Source of the DNA: Thunnus maccoyii
Lineage: Eukaryota; Chordata; Actinopteri; Scombriformes; Scombridae
Direction: 5' to 3'
Assembly: GCF_910596095.1 (NCBI RefSeq)
Contig: NC_056535.1
Span: forward strand, 20,848,505-20,912,504
Length of the DNA: 64,000 nucleotides
Part shown: positions 35,901 through 50,900 of the stretch, piece by piece
Layout of the letters: each line of letters opens with the position of its first letter
Position numbering within the stretch: the first letter of the stretch is position 1
Translations under genes and position numbers: made by a program
The notes under the pieces: generated by a model
Seen by the model: only the letters and a program-made list of their open reading frames with translations
Databases searched by the model: none
Told to the model about the DNA's origin: nothing

Positions 35901-38900
35901 CTCTGTATTTGTGGGGAAAGTGCTTGTTGTTGTGGAATGATCAATGTTGACAGTGGCTGTAATTTCGTTTGTGGTGAGTGTTGAGGTTGATGCTGATGAT
36001 TCAGTTGTCCCTGTGGGTGTTGTTGTCGTAACAAATGTAGACTGTGGCTCTGTGGGTGAGGACATTATTGTTGTAGATGATTCCTGGATGGTTGGTGGTA
36101 GCTGAGTTGTATTTGTGTGATTGCTTATTGGAGGGAATGTGAAGGTTGAACTGGGTGATGTCTTGGTACTTGTCAGGTTATTGACCGTTGTGAAAATGTC
36201 AGTTGCAGTAGTTTTTCTAACTCCGCCTGTAATGACTGTTGAAGTTGATAGCATAGATTCAGTTCTTCCTGTAGGTGTCACCGTCGTGACAGATGAAGAC
36301 GGTCGCTCTGTAGGTGAGGACAAGATTTTTGTAGATGATTCCTGGCTGGTTGGTGGTAGCTGAGTTGTGTTTGTGTGAGTGCCTATTGTAGGGGATAAAG
36401 AGGGTGGATTGGGCGAAACCCCTGTATTTGTGCGGGAACTGATAGTTGTGGAATGATCAGTGTTGGCAGTTTGAGGAACTTCATTTGTGGTGACTGTTTG
36501 TTTTGTTTCAGTTGTTCCTGTGGGTCCCACCGTTGTAAAAAATGTAGATTGTGGCTCTGCAGGGGAGGACGTTTTGGTTGTAGATCTTTCCTGGCTGCTT
36601 ACCAAAAGCTGAGTTGTATCCGGATTTGTTGGTGTTTCAGATTTGAGTCCAGGAGATGTTTGACTAAAATGAGTGGTTAAAGGAGGTAGTGTGGAGGGTG
36701 AACTGGGTGAAAGCTCTGCATTTGTTGGTAAATTGATGGTTCTTGTGGAATGATCAACGTTAGTAGCTTTAGTAATTTCATTTGTGGTGAGTCTTGAGGT
36801 TGACAGCATTGATTCAGTTGTTCCTGTGGGTGTCGCCATTGTGACAGGTGTAGACGGTGGCTCTGTGGTTGAGGACATTATTGTTGTAGATGATTTCTGG
36901 CTGCTTGGCGGAATCTGAGTTGTGTTCGTGTGAGTTCCTATTGTAGTGGATAAAGAGGGTGAATTGGGCAAAACCTCTGTATTTGTGGGAGAACTGAACA
37001 TTGTGGAGTGATCAGGGTTGGTAGCTTTAGTAACTTCATTTGTGGTGAGTGTTGAGGTTGACAGCATTGATTCAGTTGTTCCTGTGGGTGTCGCCATTGT
37101 CAGAGATGTAGACTGTGGCTCTGTGGGTGAGGATATTTTTGTTGTAGAGATTTCCTGGCTGGTTGGTGGAAGCTGAGTTGTGTTTGTGTGAGTGCCTATT
37201 GTTGGGGATAAAGAGGGTGAATTGGATGAAACCTCTGTATTTGTGGGGGAACTGGAAGTTGTGGACTGATCAGGGTTAGTAGTTGTAGTGACTTCATTTG
37301 TGGTGAGTGTTGAGGTTGACAACATTGATTCAGTTGTTCCTGTGGGTGTCGCCATTGTCAGAGATGTAGACTGTGGCTCTGTGGGTGAGGATATTTTTGT
37401 TGTAGAGAATTCCTGGCTGGTTGGTGGAAGCTGAGTTGTGTTTGTGTGAGTGCTTATTGTAGGGGATAAAGAGGGTGAATTGGGCAAAACCTCTGTATTT
37501 GTGGGGGAACTGAAAGTTGTGGTATGATCAGTGTTGGTAATTTTGGTAACTTCATTTGTGGTGAGTGCTGAGGTTGACAACATTGATTCAGTTGTTCCTG
37601 TGGGTGTCACCATTGTCACAGATGTAGACTGTGGCTCTGTGGGGGAGGACATTTTTGTTGTAGATGATTCCTGGCTGGTTGGTGGTAGCTGAGATGTGTT
37701 TGTGTGATTGCTCATGGGAGGGAATGTGGAAGTTGAACCGGGTGATACCTCAGTACTTGTCAGGTTATTGATAGTCGTGACAATGTCAGTTGCTGTGGTT
37801 TTTCTAACTCCACTTGTGGTGACTGTTGAGGTTGACACCATTGATTCAGTTGTTCTTATGGGTGTTGCCATTGTCACAGATGTAGATTGTGACTCAGTAG
37901 GTGAGGACATTATTGTTGTAGATGATAACTGGCTGCTTGGTGGAAGCTGAGTTGTGTTTGTGTGAGTGCTGGTTGTTGGGATTCTGGAAGGTAAACTGGT
38001 TGATACCTCTGTACTTGTCGGGAAATTCCTAGGTGTTGTAGAATGATCAGTGTTGATAGTTGCTGTAACTCCAATTGTGGTGAGTACTGAGGATGATGCT
38101 GATGATTCAGATGTTCCTGTGGGTATCACTGTCGTAACAGATGTAGACTGTGGCTCTGTGGTTGAGAACATTATTGTTGTTGATGATTCTTGGCTTGTTA
38201 GCAGAATCTGAGTTGTGTTCATATGAGTGCTTATTGGAGGGAATGTGGAGGATGAACTGGGTGAAACCTCTGTATTTGTGGGGGAACTGACGGTTGTGGA
38301 ATGATCAGAGTTGGTACTCTTGGTAACTTCATTTGTGGTGAGAGTTGAGGTTGACACCTTTGATTCAGTTGTTCCTGTGGGTGTCACCGTGGTAAAAGAT
38401 GTAGACTGTGGCTCTGCAGGGGAGGACACTTTTGTTGAAGATGTTTCCTGGCTGCTTAGCAAAAGCTGAGTTGTATCTGGATTAGTTGGTGTTTCGGATT
38501 TGAGTCCAGGAGATGTTTGACTAAAATCAGTGGTTAAAGGCAGGGACGTGGAGGGTGAACTGGGTGAAACCTCTGTATTTGTTGGTAAATTGGTGGCTCT
38601 TGTGGAATGATCAGTGTTGGTAGTTTTACTAAGCTCATTTGTGGTGAGTGTTGAGGTTGACACCACTGATTCAGTTGTTCCTGTGGGTGTCACCATTGTC
38701 ACAGATGTAGACTGTGGCTCTGTGGGGGAGGACATTTTTGTTGTAGATGATTCCTGGCTGGTTGGTGGTAGCTGAGATGTGTTTGTGTGATTGCTCATGG
38801 GAGGGAATGTGGAAGTTGAACCGGGTGATACCTCAGTACTTGTCAGGTTATTGATAGTCGTGACAATGTCGGTTGCTGTGGTTTTTCTAACTCCACTTGT

Positions 38901-41900
38901 GGTGACTGTTGAGGTTGACACCATTGATTCAGTTGTTCTTATGGGTGTTGCCATTGTCACAGATGTAGATTGTGACTCAGTGGGTGAGGACATTATTGTT
39001 GTAGATGATAACTGGCTGCTTGGTGGAAGCTGAGTTGTGTTTGTGTGAGTGCTGGTTGTTGGGATTCTGGAAGGTAAACTGGTTGATACCTCTGTACTTG
39101 TCGGGAAATTCGTAGGTGTTGTAGAATGATCAGTGTTGATAGTTGCTGTAACTCCAATTGTGGTGAGTACTGAGGATGATGCGGATGATTCAGATGTTCC
39201 TGTGGGTATCACTGTCGTAACAGATGTAGACTGTGGCTCTGTGGTTGAGAACATTATTGTTGTTGATGATTCTTGGCTTGTTAGCAGAATCTGAGTTGTG
39301 TTCATATGAGTGCTTATTGGAGGGAATGTGGAGGATGAACTGGGTGAAACCTCTGTATTTGTGGGGGAACTGACGGTTGTGGAATGATCAGAGTTGGTAC
39401 TCTTGGTAACTTCATTTGTGAAGAGAGTTGAGGTTGACACCTTTGATTCAGTTGTTCCTGTGGGTGTCACCGTGGTAAAAGATGTAGACTGTGGCTCTGC
39501 AGGGGAGGACACTTTTGTTGAAGATGTTTCCTGGCTGCTTAGCAAAAGCTGAGTTGTATCTGGATTAGTTGGTGTTTCGGATTTGAGTCCAGGAGATGTT
39601 TGACTAAAATCAGTGGTTAAAGGCAGGGACGTGGAGGGTGAACTGGGTGAAACCTCTGTATTTGTTGGTAAATTGGTGGCTCTTGTGGAATGATCAGTGT
39701 TGGTAGTTTTACTAAGCTCATTTGTGGTGAGTGTTGAGGTTGACACCACTGATTCAGTTGTTCCTGTGGGTGTCACCACTGTCACAGATGTAGACTGTGG
39801 CTCTGTGGGGGAGGACATTTTTGTTGTAGATGATTCCTGGCTGGTTGGTGGTAGCTGAGATGTGTTTGTGTGATTGCTCATGGGAGGGAATGTGGAAGTT
39901 GAACCGGGTGATACCTCAGTACTTGTCAGGTTATTGATAGTCGTGACAATGTCAGTTGCTGTAGTTTTTCTAACTCCACTTGTGGTGACTGTTGAGGTTG
40001 ACACCATTGATTCAGTTGTTCTTATGGGTGTTGCCATTGTCACAGATGTAGATTGTGACTCAATGGGTGAGGACATTATTGTTGTAGATGATAACTGGCT
40101 GCTTGGTGGAAGCTGAGTTGTGTTTGTGTGAGTGCTGGTTGTTGGGATTCTGGAAGGTAAACTGGTTGATACCTCTGTACTTGTCGGGAAATTCCTAGGT
40201 GTTGTAGAATGATCAGTGTTGATAGTTGCTGTAACTCCAATTGTGGTGAGTACTGAGGATGATGCTGATGATTCAGATGTTCCTGTGGGTATCACTGTCG
40301 TAACAGATGTAGACTGTGGCTCTGTGGTTGAGAACATTATTGTTGTTGATGATTCTTGGCTTGTTAGCAGAATCTGAGTTGTGTTCATATGAGTGCTTAT
40401 TGGAGGGAATGTGGAGGATGAACTGGGTGAAACCTCTGTATTTGTGGGGGAACTGACAGTTGTGGAATGATCAGAGTTGGTACTCTTGGTAACTTCATTT
40501 GTGAAGAGAGTTGAGGTTGACACCTTTGATTCAGTTGTTCCTGTGGGTGTCACCGTGGTAAAAGATGTAGACTGTGGCTCTGCAGGGGAGGACACTTTTG
40601 TTGAAGATGTTTCCTGGCTGCTTAGCAAAAGCTGAGTTGTATCTGGATTAATTGGTGTTTCGGATTTGAGTCCAGGAGATGTTTGACTAAAATCAGTGGT
40701 TAAAGGCAGGGACGTGGAGGGTGAACTGGGTGAAACCTCTGTATTTGTTGGTAAATTGGTGGCTCTTGTGGAATGATCAGTGTTGGTAGTTTTACTAAGC
40801 TCATTTGTGGTGAGTGTTGCGGTTGACACCACTGATTCAGTTGTTCCTGTGGGTGTCACCATTGTCACAGATGTAGACTGTGGCTCTGTGGGGGAGGACA
40901 TTTTTGTTGTAGATGATTCCTGGCTGGTTGGTGGTAGCTGAGATGAGATTGTGTGATTGCTCATGGGAGGGAATGTGGAAGTTGAACCGGGTGATACCTC
41001 AGTACTTGTCAGGTTATTGATAGTCGTGACAATGTCAGTTGCTGTAGTTTTTCTAACTCCACTTGTGGTGACTGTTGAGGTTGACACCATTGATTCAGTT
41101 GTTCTTATGGGTGTTGCCATTGTCACAGATGTAGATTGTGACTCAGTGGGTGAGGACATTATTGTTGTAGATGATAACTGGCTGCTTGGTGGAAGCTGAG
41201 TTGTGTTTGTGTGAGTGCTGGTTGTTGGGATTCTGGAAGGTAAACTGGTTGATACCTCTGTACTTGTCGGGAAATTCCTAGGTGTTGTAGAATGATCAGT
41301 GTTGATAGTTGCTGTAACTCCAATTGTGGTGAGTACTGAGGATGATGCTGATGATTCAGATATTCCTGTGGGTATCACTGTCGTAACAGATGTAGACTGT
41401 GGCTCTGTGGTTGAGAACATTATTGTTGTTGATGATTCTTGACTTGTTAGCGGAATCTGAGTTGTGTTCATATGAGTGCTTATTGGAGGGAATGTGGAGG
41501 ATGAACTGGGTGAAACCTCTGTATTTGTGGGGGAACTGACAGTTGTGGAATGATCAGAGTTGGTACTCTTGGTAACTTCATTTGTGGTGAGAGTTGAGGT
41601 TGACACCTTTGATTCAGTTGTTCCTGTGGGTGTCATCGTGGTAAAAGATGTAGACTGTGGCTCTGCAGGGGAGGACACTTTTGTTGAAGATGTTTCCTGG
41701 CTGCTTAGCAAAAGCTGAGTTGTATCTGGATTAGTTGGTGTTTCGGATTTGAGTCCAGGAGATGTTTGACTAAAATCAGTGGTTAAAGGCAGGGACGTGG
41801 AGGGTGAACTGGGTGAAACCTCTGTATTTGTTGGTAAATTGGTGGCTCTTGTGGAATGATCAGTGTTGGTAGTTTTACTAAGCTCATTTGTGGTGAGTGT

Positions 41901-44900
41901 TGAGGTTGACACCACTGATTCAGTTGTTCCTGTGGGTGTCACCATTGTCACAGATGTAGACTGTGGCTCTGTGGGGGAGGACATTTTTGTTGTAGATGAT
42001 TCCTGGCTGGTTGGTGGTAGCTGAGATGTGTTTGTGTGATTGCTCATGGGAGGGAATGTGGAAGTTGAACCGGGTGATACCTCAGTACTTGTCAGGTTAT
42101 TGATAGTCGTGACAATGTCAGTTGCTGTAGTTTTTCTAACTCCACTTGTGGTGACTGTTGAGGTTGACACCATTGATTCAGTTGTTCTTATGGGTGTTGC
42201 CATTGTCACAGATGTAGATTGTGACTCAGTGGGTGAGGACATTATTGTTGTAGATGATAACTGGCTGCTTGGTGGAAGCTGAGTTGTGTTTGTGTGAGTG
42301 CTGGTTGTTGGGATTCTGGAAGGTAAACTGGTTGATACCTCTGTACTTGTCGGGAAATTCGTAGGTGTTGTAGAATGATCAGTGTTGATAGTTGCTGTAA
42401 CTCCAATTGTGGTGAGTACTGAGGATGATGCTGATGATTCAGATGTTCCTGTGGGTATCACTGTCGTAACAGATGTAGACTGTGGCTCTGTGGTTGAGAA
42501 CATTATTGTTGTTGATGATTCTTGGCTTGTTAGCAGAATCTGAGTTGTGTTCATATGAGTGCTTATTGGAGGGAATGTGGAGGATGAACTGGGTGAAACC
42601 TCTGTATTTGTGGGGGAACTGACAGTTGTGGAATGATCAGAGTTGGTACTCTTGGTAACTTCATTTGTGGTGAGAGTTGAGGTTGACACCTTTGATTCAG
42701 TTGTTCCTGTGGGTGTCACCGTGGTAAAAGATGTAGACTGTGGCTCTGCAGGGGAGGACACTTTTGTTGAAGATGTTTCCTGGCTGCTTAGCAAAAGCTG
42801 AGTTGTATCTGGATTAGTTGGTGTTTCGGATTTGAGTCCAGGAGATGTTTGACTAAAATCAGTGGTTAAAGGCAGGGACGTGGAGGGTGAACTGGGTGAA
42901 ACCTCTGTATTTGTTGGTAAATTGGTGGCTCTTGTGGAATGATCAGTGTTGGTAGTTTTACTAAGCTCATTTGTGGTGAGTGTTGAGGTTGACACCACTG
43001 ATTCAGTTGTTCCTGTGGGTGTCACCATTGTCACAGATGTAGACTGTGGCTCTGTGGGGGAGGACATTTTTGTTGTAGATGATTCCTGGCTGGTTGGTGG
43101 TAGCTGAGATGTGTTTGTGTGATTGCTCATGGGAGGGAATGTGGAAGTTGAACCGGGTGATACCTCAGTACTTGTCAGGTTATTGATAGTCGTGACAATG
43201 TCGGTTGCTGTGGTTTTTCTAACTCCACTTGTGGTGACTGTTGAGGTTGACACCATTGATTCAGTTGTTTTTATGGGTGTTGCCATTGTCACAGATGTAG
43301 ATTGTGACTCAATGGGTGAGGACATTATTGTTGTAGATGATAACTGGCTGCTTGGTGGAAGCTGAGTTGTGTTTGTGTGAGTGCTGGTTGTTGGGATTCT
43401 GGAAGGTAAACTGGTTGATAACTCTGTACTTGTCGGGAAATTCCTAGGTGTTGTAGAATGATCAGTGTTGATAGTTGCTGTAACTCCAATTGTGGTGAGT
43501 ACTGAGGATGATGCTGATGATTCAGATGTTCCTGTGGGTATCACTGTTGTAACAGATGTAGACTGTGGCTCTGTGGTTGAGAACATTATTGTTGTTGATG
43601 ATTCTTGACTTGTTAGCGGAATCTGAGTTGTGTTCATATGAGTGCTTATTGGAGGGAATGTGGAGGATGAACTGGGTGAAACCTCTGTATTTGTGGGGGA
43701 ACTGACAGTTGTGGAATGATCAGAGTTGGTACTCTTGGTAACTTCATTTGTGGTGAGAGTTGAGGTTGACACCTTTGATTCAGTTGTTCCTGTGGGTGTC
43801 ATCGTGGTAAAAGATGTAGACTGTGGCTCTGCAGGGGAGGACACTTTTGTTGAAGATGTTTCCTGGCTGCTTAGCAAAAGCTGAGTTGTATCTGGATTAG
43901 TTGGTGTTTCGGATTTGAGTCCAGGAGATGTTTGACTAAAATCAGTGGTTAAAGGCAGGGACGTGGAGGGTGAACTGGGTGAAACCTCTGTATTTGTTGG
44001 TAAATTGGTGGCTCTTGTGGAATGATCAGTGTTGGTAGTTTTACTAAGCTCATTTGTGGTGAGTGTTGAGGTTGACACCACTGATTCAGTTGTTCCTGTG
44101 GGTGTCACCATTGTCACAGATGTAGACTGTGGCTCTGTGGGGGAGGACATTTTTGTTGTAGATGATTCCTGGCTGGTTGGTGGTAGCTGAGATGTGTTTG
44201 TGTGATTGCTCATGGGAGGGAATGTGGAAGTTGAACCGGGTGATACCTCAGTACTTGTCAGGTTATTGATAGTCGTGACAATGTCAGTTGCTGTAGTTTT
44301 TCTAACTCCACTTGTGGTGACTGTTGAGGTTGACACCATTGATTCAGTTGTTCTTATGGGTGTTGCCATTGTCACAGATGTAGATTGTGACTCAGTGGGT
44401 GAGGACATTATTGTTGTAGATGATAACTGGCTGCTTGGTGGAAGCTGAGTTGTGTTTGTGTGAGTGCTGGTTTTTGGGATTCTGGAAGGTAAACTGGTTG
44501 ATACCTCTGTACTTGTCGGGAAATTCGTAGGTGTTGTAGAATGATCAGTGTTGATAGTTGCTGTAACTCCAATTGTGGTGAGTACTGAGGATGATGCTGA
44601 TGATTCAGATGTTCCTGTGGGTATCACTGTCGTAACAGATGTAGACTGTGGCTCTGTGGTTGAGAACATTATTGTTGTTGATGATTCTTGGCTTGTTAGC
44701 AGAATCTGAGTTGTGTTCATATGAGTGCTTATTGGAGGGAATGTGGAGGATGAACTGGGTGAAACCTCTGTATTTGTGGGGGAACTGACGGTTGTGGAAT
44801 GATCAGAGTTGGTACTCTTGGTAACTTCATTTGTGGTGAGAGTTGAGGTTGACACCTTTGATTCAGTTGTTCCTGTGGGTGTCACCGTGGTAAAAGATGT

Positions 44901-47900
44901 AGATTGTGACTCGATGGATGATGAAGTTGTAAATGTCTCCAGGCAAATGGGCCCTTTGTAAATATCGTTCAGACATTCACCATGATGATGACAGTAATCA
45001 GGGTATATTTTGCATGGTCCAAAACACTGCCATTGACCATTATTAATCTCAGCAGTGTAATTGGCAAACCGACTGCAGTTAACAAAAGGCTTCAGGTCCG
45101 TGATATCTGATTGATTAAAAAAAATGTTACAAATTAATCATTTTGTATGAGTGTCGTCACACAAAAATAGAAATTTCGACAAATTGAATGAACTTTCAAA
45201 TAAGCAATATTTGAAATACACATTCAGAGTTGACATATAGTCACTTACTTTTAATCTCAGGTGACTGGAAGGTGAGTCCATATAACTGCACAGTGGCATT
45301 ACCAAATGCCCGAGAAATCTTATTGAGGTTGCTTGTGTCATTCAAAATGTTGGTCAACACACCATGTAGCTCAGTGTTGACATAGTGGATTTGTGTTTCA
45401 TTGTTCAGATAGTTGTACTCCGCTACACTCTCTGCAACAACACTTCCTGGTCTACAACAGGAAAATAGAAATATATTAATAATGAAAACAACTTCTACTT
45501 GAATAAAAAATAATCATTCAAATAATTTGAAATAATAAATAAATAATAAATAATAATAAAAGTGTAAAACAAACTTACATTAATTTTTTGATTTGTACTC
45601 TTTTAAAGGCCAGTGGATCCGCTTCTTTGCACAGGGCTTCGAGCTGGAAATGATAACATGACAGATGTGACATTTGCTATTATTGCCTGGTAAATAATAT
45701 TTAGTTAGTAGTTGTAAGACAGAGGTAAATACTCTGAAGTGAGATCACTTATTGTGTAAAAATCATTAAGTCATGCCACATTAGAGAATTCTCTACCTCC
45801 TCTGTTAACGTATTGATGAACGTCAATGACTCAGGCGAGTTTAACTTAGAATAAGCATCCACAAAAGTCATGTTGATTTTCAACATAACATTTACTTGTC
45901 GAATTGGTATTGCTCCGGTATCTGAAAAAAAAGGATAGATAACACCCTTATATTAACATTGAAATAACATGATATATACGTTTCAGTAACATTATACATT
46001 CAACGTTGTGAGAAATATCAATTCCAACAGCAAACAAATTTTAATATTAACATATTGTTAAAAACTTACATCTTATCTCGTCATTCAAAAATTATTTTCC
46101 GCTAACACAATATTTTCAATAACTGTGGTTGGGAAGAAAAAATCTCACCAATATTAGCGTAGGTGTTGTTCTCTCCAAAAACACAGGAATCTCCATAGAC
46201 TGATTCTTGACAATGGCAGTGACATCTGCCTAGTGTCGTGTTGAATATACACTCTCCCCTGTCACACTGACAGTCCTCATCTCTGCACTGAGGAGTTGTA
46301 GATGGTGTTGTCACAGTGACAGTGGCATTTGAGGGAGGTATAGAGGTAGATGTTTTAACTGTGTTTGAGCTGATGATTTCTGCTGATGTCAAAGCCTTTG
46401 AAGTTTGTGTCATTGGTAAAGATGTTTGTGGATTGCTACTTGTTTTTCCATTAGTTGTCTCTTCACTTGTGGATACAGCAGTAGGTTTTGTCAAAGGTGT
46501 TGTGTTCGAGGAGACTGTAGAAGGTGTATGACTTGTGACTGAAGAATTTGATTGTGGTCTGACAGTAAGTGTAGGTGGAAAAGAAGTTTGTGTCATGACA
46601 TTAGTTGTCTGTGAGGTGTGCTTGGAAGCCGTGGACAGTGATGAGTTGAACTCAGTTGGCAGATGTGACTCTGTGGATACAGTTGTTGTAGGTGTAACTG
46701 TACTGGTTGATATAGAGAGTTCCTGTCTGGTTGTCAACAGTGTGGTAATTGGAGGGATTGTAGAGGTTGCACTTGATTTTCCCTGACTGCTTATAGGAAG
46801 CTGAGATGTGTTCTCAGTTGCTATTGTTGTTTGAATACTGACAGTAGGTGTGGAGGGGGAGGGCTCTGCAGGGGAGGACATTTTTGTTGTAGAAGTTTCC
46901 TGGCTGTTTAGTGGAAGCTGAGTTGTATCGGGATTTTTTGGTGTTTCGGATTTGTGTCCTGGAGATGTTTGACTGAAATGAGTGGCTAAAGGAGGGAGTG
47001 TGGAGGGTGAACTGGGTGAAAGCGCTGCATTTGTCGGGACATTGATAGTTCTTGTGGAATGATCAGCATTGGTAGTTTTGGTAACTTCATTAGTGGTGAG
47101 GATTGAAGTTGACACCATTGATTCAGTTGTTCCTGTGGGTGTTGCCATTGTTACAGATGTAGATTGTGGCTCTGTGGTTGAGGACATTATTGTTGTGGAT
47201 GATTCTTGTCTGGTTGGTGAGAGTTGAGTTGTGTTTGTGTGATTGCTTATTGGAGGAAATGTGGAGGGGGAACTATCTGATGCCTCAGTACTTGTTGGAT
47301 TATTGTTAGTTGTGAAAATGTCAGTCGTGCTAATTTTTCTAACTTCACTTGTGGTGAGGGTTGAGGTTGACACCATTGATTCAGTTGTTCCTGTGGGTGT
47401 CACTGTCGTAATAGATGAAGACTGTGGCTCTGTGGGTGAGGAAATCATTGTTGTAGATGATTCCTTGCTGGTGGGTGGTAGCTGAGTTGTGTCTGTGTGA
47501 GTGCCTATTGTAGGGGATGAAGAGGGTGAATTGGATGAAACCTCTGTATTTGTAGGGGAAATGAAAGCTGTGGAATGATTAGGGTTGGTAGATTTAATAA
47601 CTTCATTTGTGGTGAGTGTTGAGGTTGACAACATTGATTCAGTTGTTCCTGTGGGTGCCACCATTGTGACAGATGTAGACTGTGGCTCTGTGGGTGAGGA
47701 TATTTTTGTTGTAGAGAATTCCTGGCTGGTTGGTGGTAGCTGAGTTGTGTTTGTGTGAATGCGTATTGTAGGGGATAAAGAGGGTGAACTGGGTGAAAAC
47801 GCTGTATTTGTGGGGGAACTGAAAGTTGTGGAGTGATCAGGGTTGGTAGTTTTGGTAACTTCATTTGTGGTGAGTGTTGAGGTTGACAACATTGATTCAG

Positions 47901-50900
47901 TTCTTGTGGGTGTCACCATTGTCACAGATGTAGACTGTGGCTCTGTGGGTGAGGATATTTTTGTTGTAGAGAATTCCTGGCTGGTTGGTGGTAGCTGAGT
48001 TGTGTTTGTGTGAGTGGCTATTGTAGGGGATAAGGAGGATGAATTGGGTGAAACCTCTGTATTCATGGGGGAACTGGAAGTTGTGGAGTAATCAGGGTTG
48101 GTAGCTTTAGTAACTTCATTTGTGGTGAGTGTTGAGGTTGACAACATTGATTCAGTTCTTGTGGGTGTCACCATTGTCACAGATGTAGATTGTGACTCAA
48201 TGGGTGAGGACATTATTGTTGTAGATGATAACTGACTGCTTGGTGGAAGCTGAGTTGTGTTTGTGTGAGTGCTAATTGTTGGGATTCTGGAAGGTAAACT
48301 GGTTGATACCTCTGTACTTGTCGGGAAATTCCTAGGTGTTGTAGAATGATCAGTGTTGATAGTTGCTGTAACTCCAATTGTGGTGAGTACTGAGGATGAT
48401 GCTGATGATTCAGATGTTCCTGTGGGTATCACTGTCGTAACAGATGTAGACTGTGGCTCTGTGGTTGAGAACATTATTGTTGTTGATGATTCTTGGCTTG
48501 TTAGCGGAATCTGAGTTGTGTTCATATGAGTGCTTATTGGAGGGAATGTGGAGGATGAACTGGGTGAAACCTCTGTATTTGTGGGGGAACTGAACGTTGT
48601 GGTACGATCAGTGTTGGTACTTTTAGTAACTTCATTTGTGGTGAGTGTTGAGGTTGACACCATTGATTCAGTTGTTCCTGTGGGTGTTGCCATTGTCCGA
48701 GATGTAGACTGTGTCTCTGTGGGTGAGGACATTATTGTTGTAGATGATAACTGGCTGCTTGGTGGAAGCTGAGTTGTGTTTGTGTGAGTGCTGGTTGTTG
48801 GGATTCTGGAAGGTAAACTGGTTGATACCTCTGTACTTGTCGGGAAATTCCTAGGTGTTGTAGAATGATCAGTGTTGATAGTTGCTGTAACTCCAATTGT
48901 GGTGAGTACTGAGGATGATGCTGATGATTCAGATGTTCCTGTGGGTATCACTGTCGTAACAGATGTAGACTGTGGCTCTGTGGTTGAGAACATTATTGTT
49001 GTTGATGATTCTTGGCTTGTTAGCGGAATCTGAGTTGTGTTCATATGAGTGCTTATTGGAGGGAATGTGGAGGATGAACTGGGTGAAACCTCTGTATTTG
49101 TGGGGGAACTGAACGTTGTGGTACGATCAGTGTTGGTACTTTTAGTAACTTCATTTGTGGTGAGTGTTGAGGTTGACACCATTGATTCAGTTGTTCCTGT
49201 GGGTGTTGCCATTTTCCGAGATGTAGACTGTGTCTCTGTGGGTGAGGACATTATTGTTGTAGATGATAACTGGCTGCTTGGTGGAAGCTGAGTTGTGTTT
49301 GTGTGAGTGCTGGTTGTTGGGATTCTGGAAGGTAAACTGGTTGATACCTCTGTACTTGTCGGGAAATTCCTAGGTGTTGTAGAATGATCAGTGTTGGTAG
49401 TTGCTGTAACTCCAATTGTGGTGAGTACTGAGGATGATGCTGATGATTCAGATGTTCCTGTGGGTATCACTGTCGTAACAGATGTAGACTGTGGCTCTGT
49501 GGTTGAGAACATTATTGTTGTTGATGATTCTTGGCTTGTTAGCGGAATCTGAGTTGTGTTCATATGAGTGCTTATTGGAGGGAATGTGGAGGATGAACTG
49601 GGTGAAACCTCTGTATTTGTGGGGGAACTGAACGTTGTGGTACGATCAGTGTTGGTACTTTTAGTAACTTCATTTGTGGTGAGTATTGAGGTTGACACCA
49701 TTGATTCAGTTGTTCCTGTGGGTGTTGCCATTGTCCGAGATGTAGACTGTGTCTCTGTGGGTGAGGACATTATTGTTGTAGATGATAACTGGCTGCTTGG
49801 TGGAAGCTGAGTTGTGTTTGTGTGAGTGCTGGTTGTTGGGATTCTGGAAGGTAAACTGGTTGATACCTCTGTACTTGTCGGGAAATTCCTAGGTGTTGTA
49901 GAATGATCAGTGTTGGTAGTTGCTGTAACTCCAATTGTGGTGAGTACTGAGGATGATGCTGATGATTCAGATGTTCCTGTGGGTATCACTGTCGTAACAG
50001 ATGTAGACTGTGGCTCTGTGGTTGAGAACATTATTGTTGTTGATGATTCTTGGCTTGTTAGCGGAATCTGAGTTGTGTTCATATGAGTGCTTATTGGAGG
50101 GAATGTGGAGGATGAACTGGGTGAAACCTCTGTATTTGTGGGGGAACTGAACGTTGTGGTACGATCAGTGTTGGTACTTTTAGTAACTTCATTTGTGGTG
50201 AGTGTTGAGGTTGACACCATTGATTCAGTTGTTCCTGTGGGTGTTGCCATTGTCCGAGATGTAGACTGTGTCTCTGTGGGTGAGGACATTATTGTTGTAG
50301 ATGATAACTGGCTGCTTGGTGGAAGCTGAGTTGTATCTGGATTAGTTGGTGTTTCGGATTTGAGTCCAGGAGATGTTTGACTAAAATCAGTGGTTAAAGG
50401 CAGGGACGTGGAGGGTGAACTGGGTGAAACCTCTGTATTTGTTGGTAAATTGGTGGCTCTTGTGGAATGATCAGTGTTGGTAGTTTTACTAAGCTCATTT
50501 GTGGTGAGTGTTGAGGTTGACACCACTGATTCAGTTGTTCCTGTGGGTGTCACCATTGTCACAGATGTAGACTGTGGCTCTGTGGGGGAGGACATTTTTG
50601 TTGTAGATGATTCCTGGCTGGTTGGTGGTAGCTGAGATGTGTTTGTGTGATTGCTCATGGGAGGGAATGTGGAAGTTGAACCGGGTGATACCTCAGTACT
50701 TGTCAGGTTATTGATAGTCGTGACAATGTCAGTTGCTGTAGTTTTTCTAACTCCACTTGTGGTGACTGTTGAGGTTGACACCATTGATTCAGTTGTTCTT
50801 ATGGGTGTTGCCATTGTCACAGATGTAGATTGTGACTCAATGGGTGAGGACATTATTGTTGTAGATGATAACTGGCTGCTTGGTGGAAGCTGAGTTGTGT

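Noticed and set aside
37610-44885. Non-coding satellite DNA or CRISPR-like array
   Set aside because: Unit lengths are all multiples of three, the frame stays open for over 10 kb, changes are frame-preserving and the product is typical mucin. There are no spacers.
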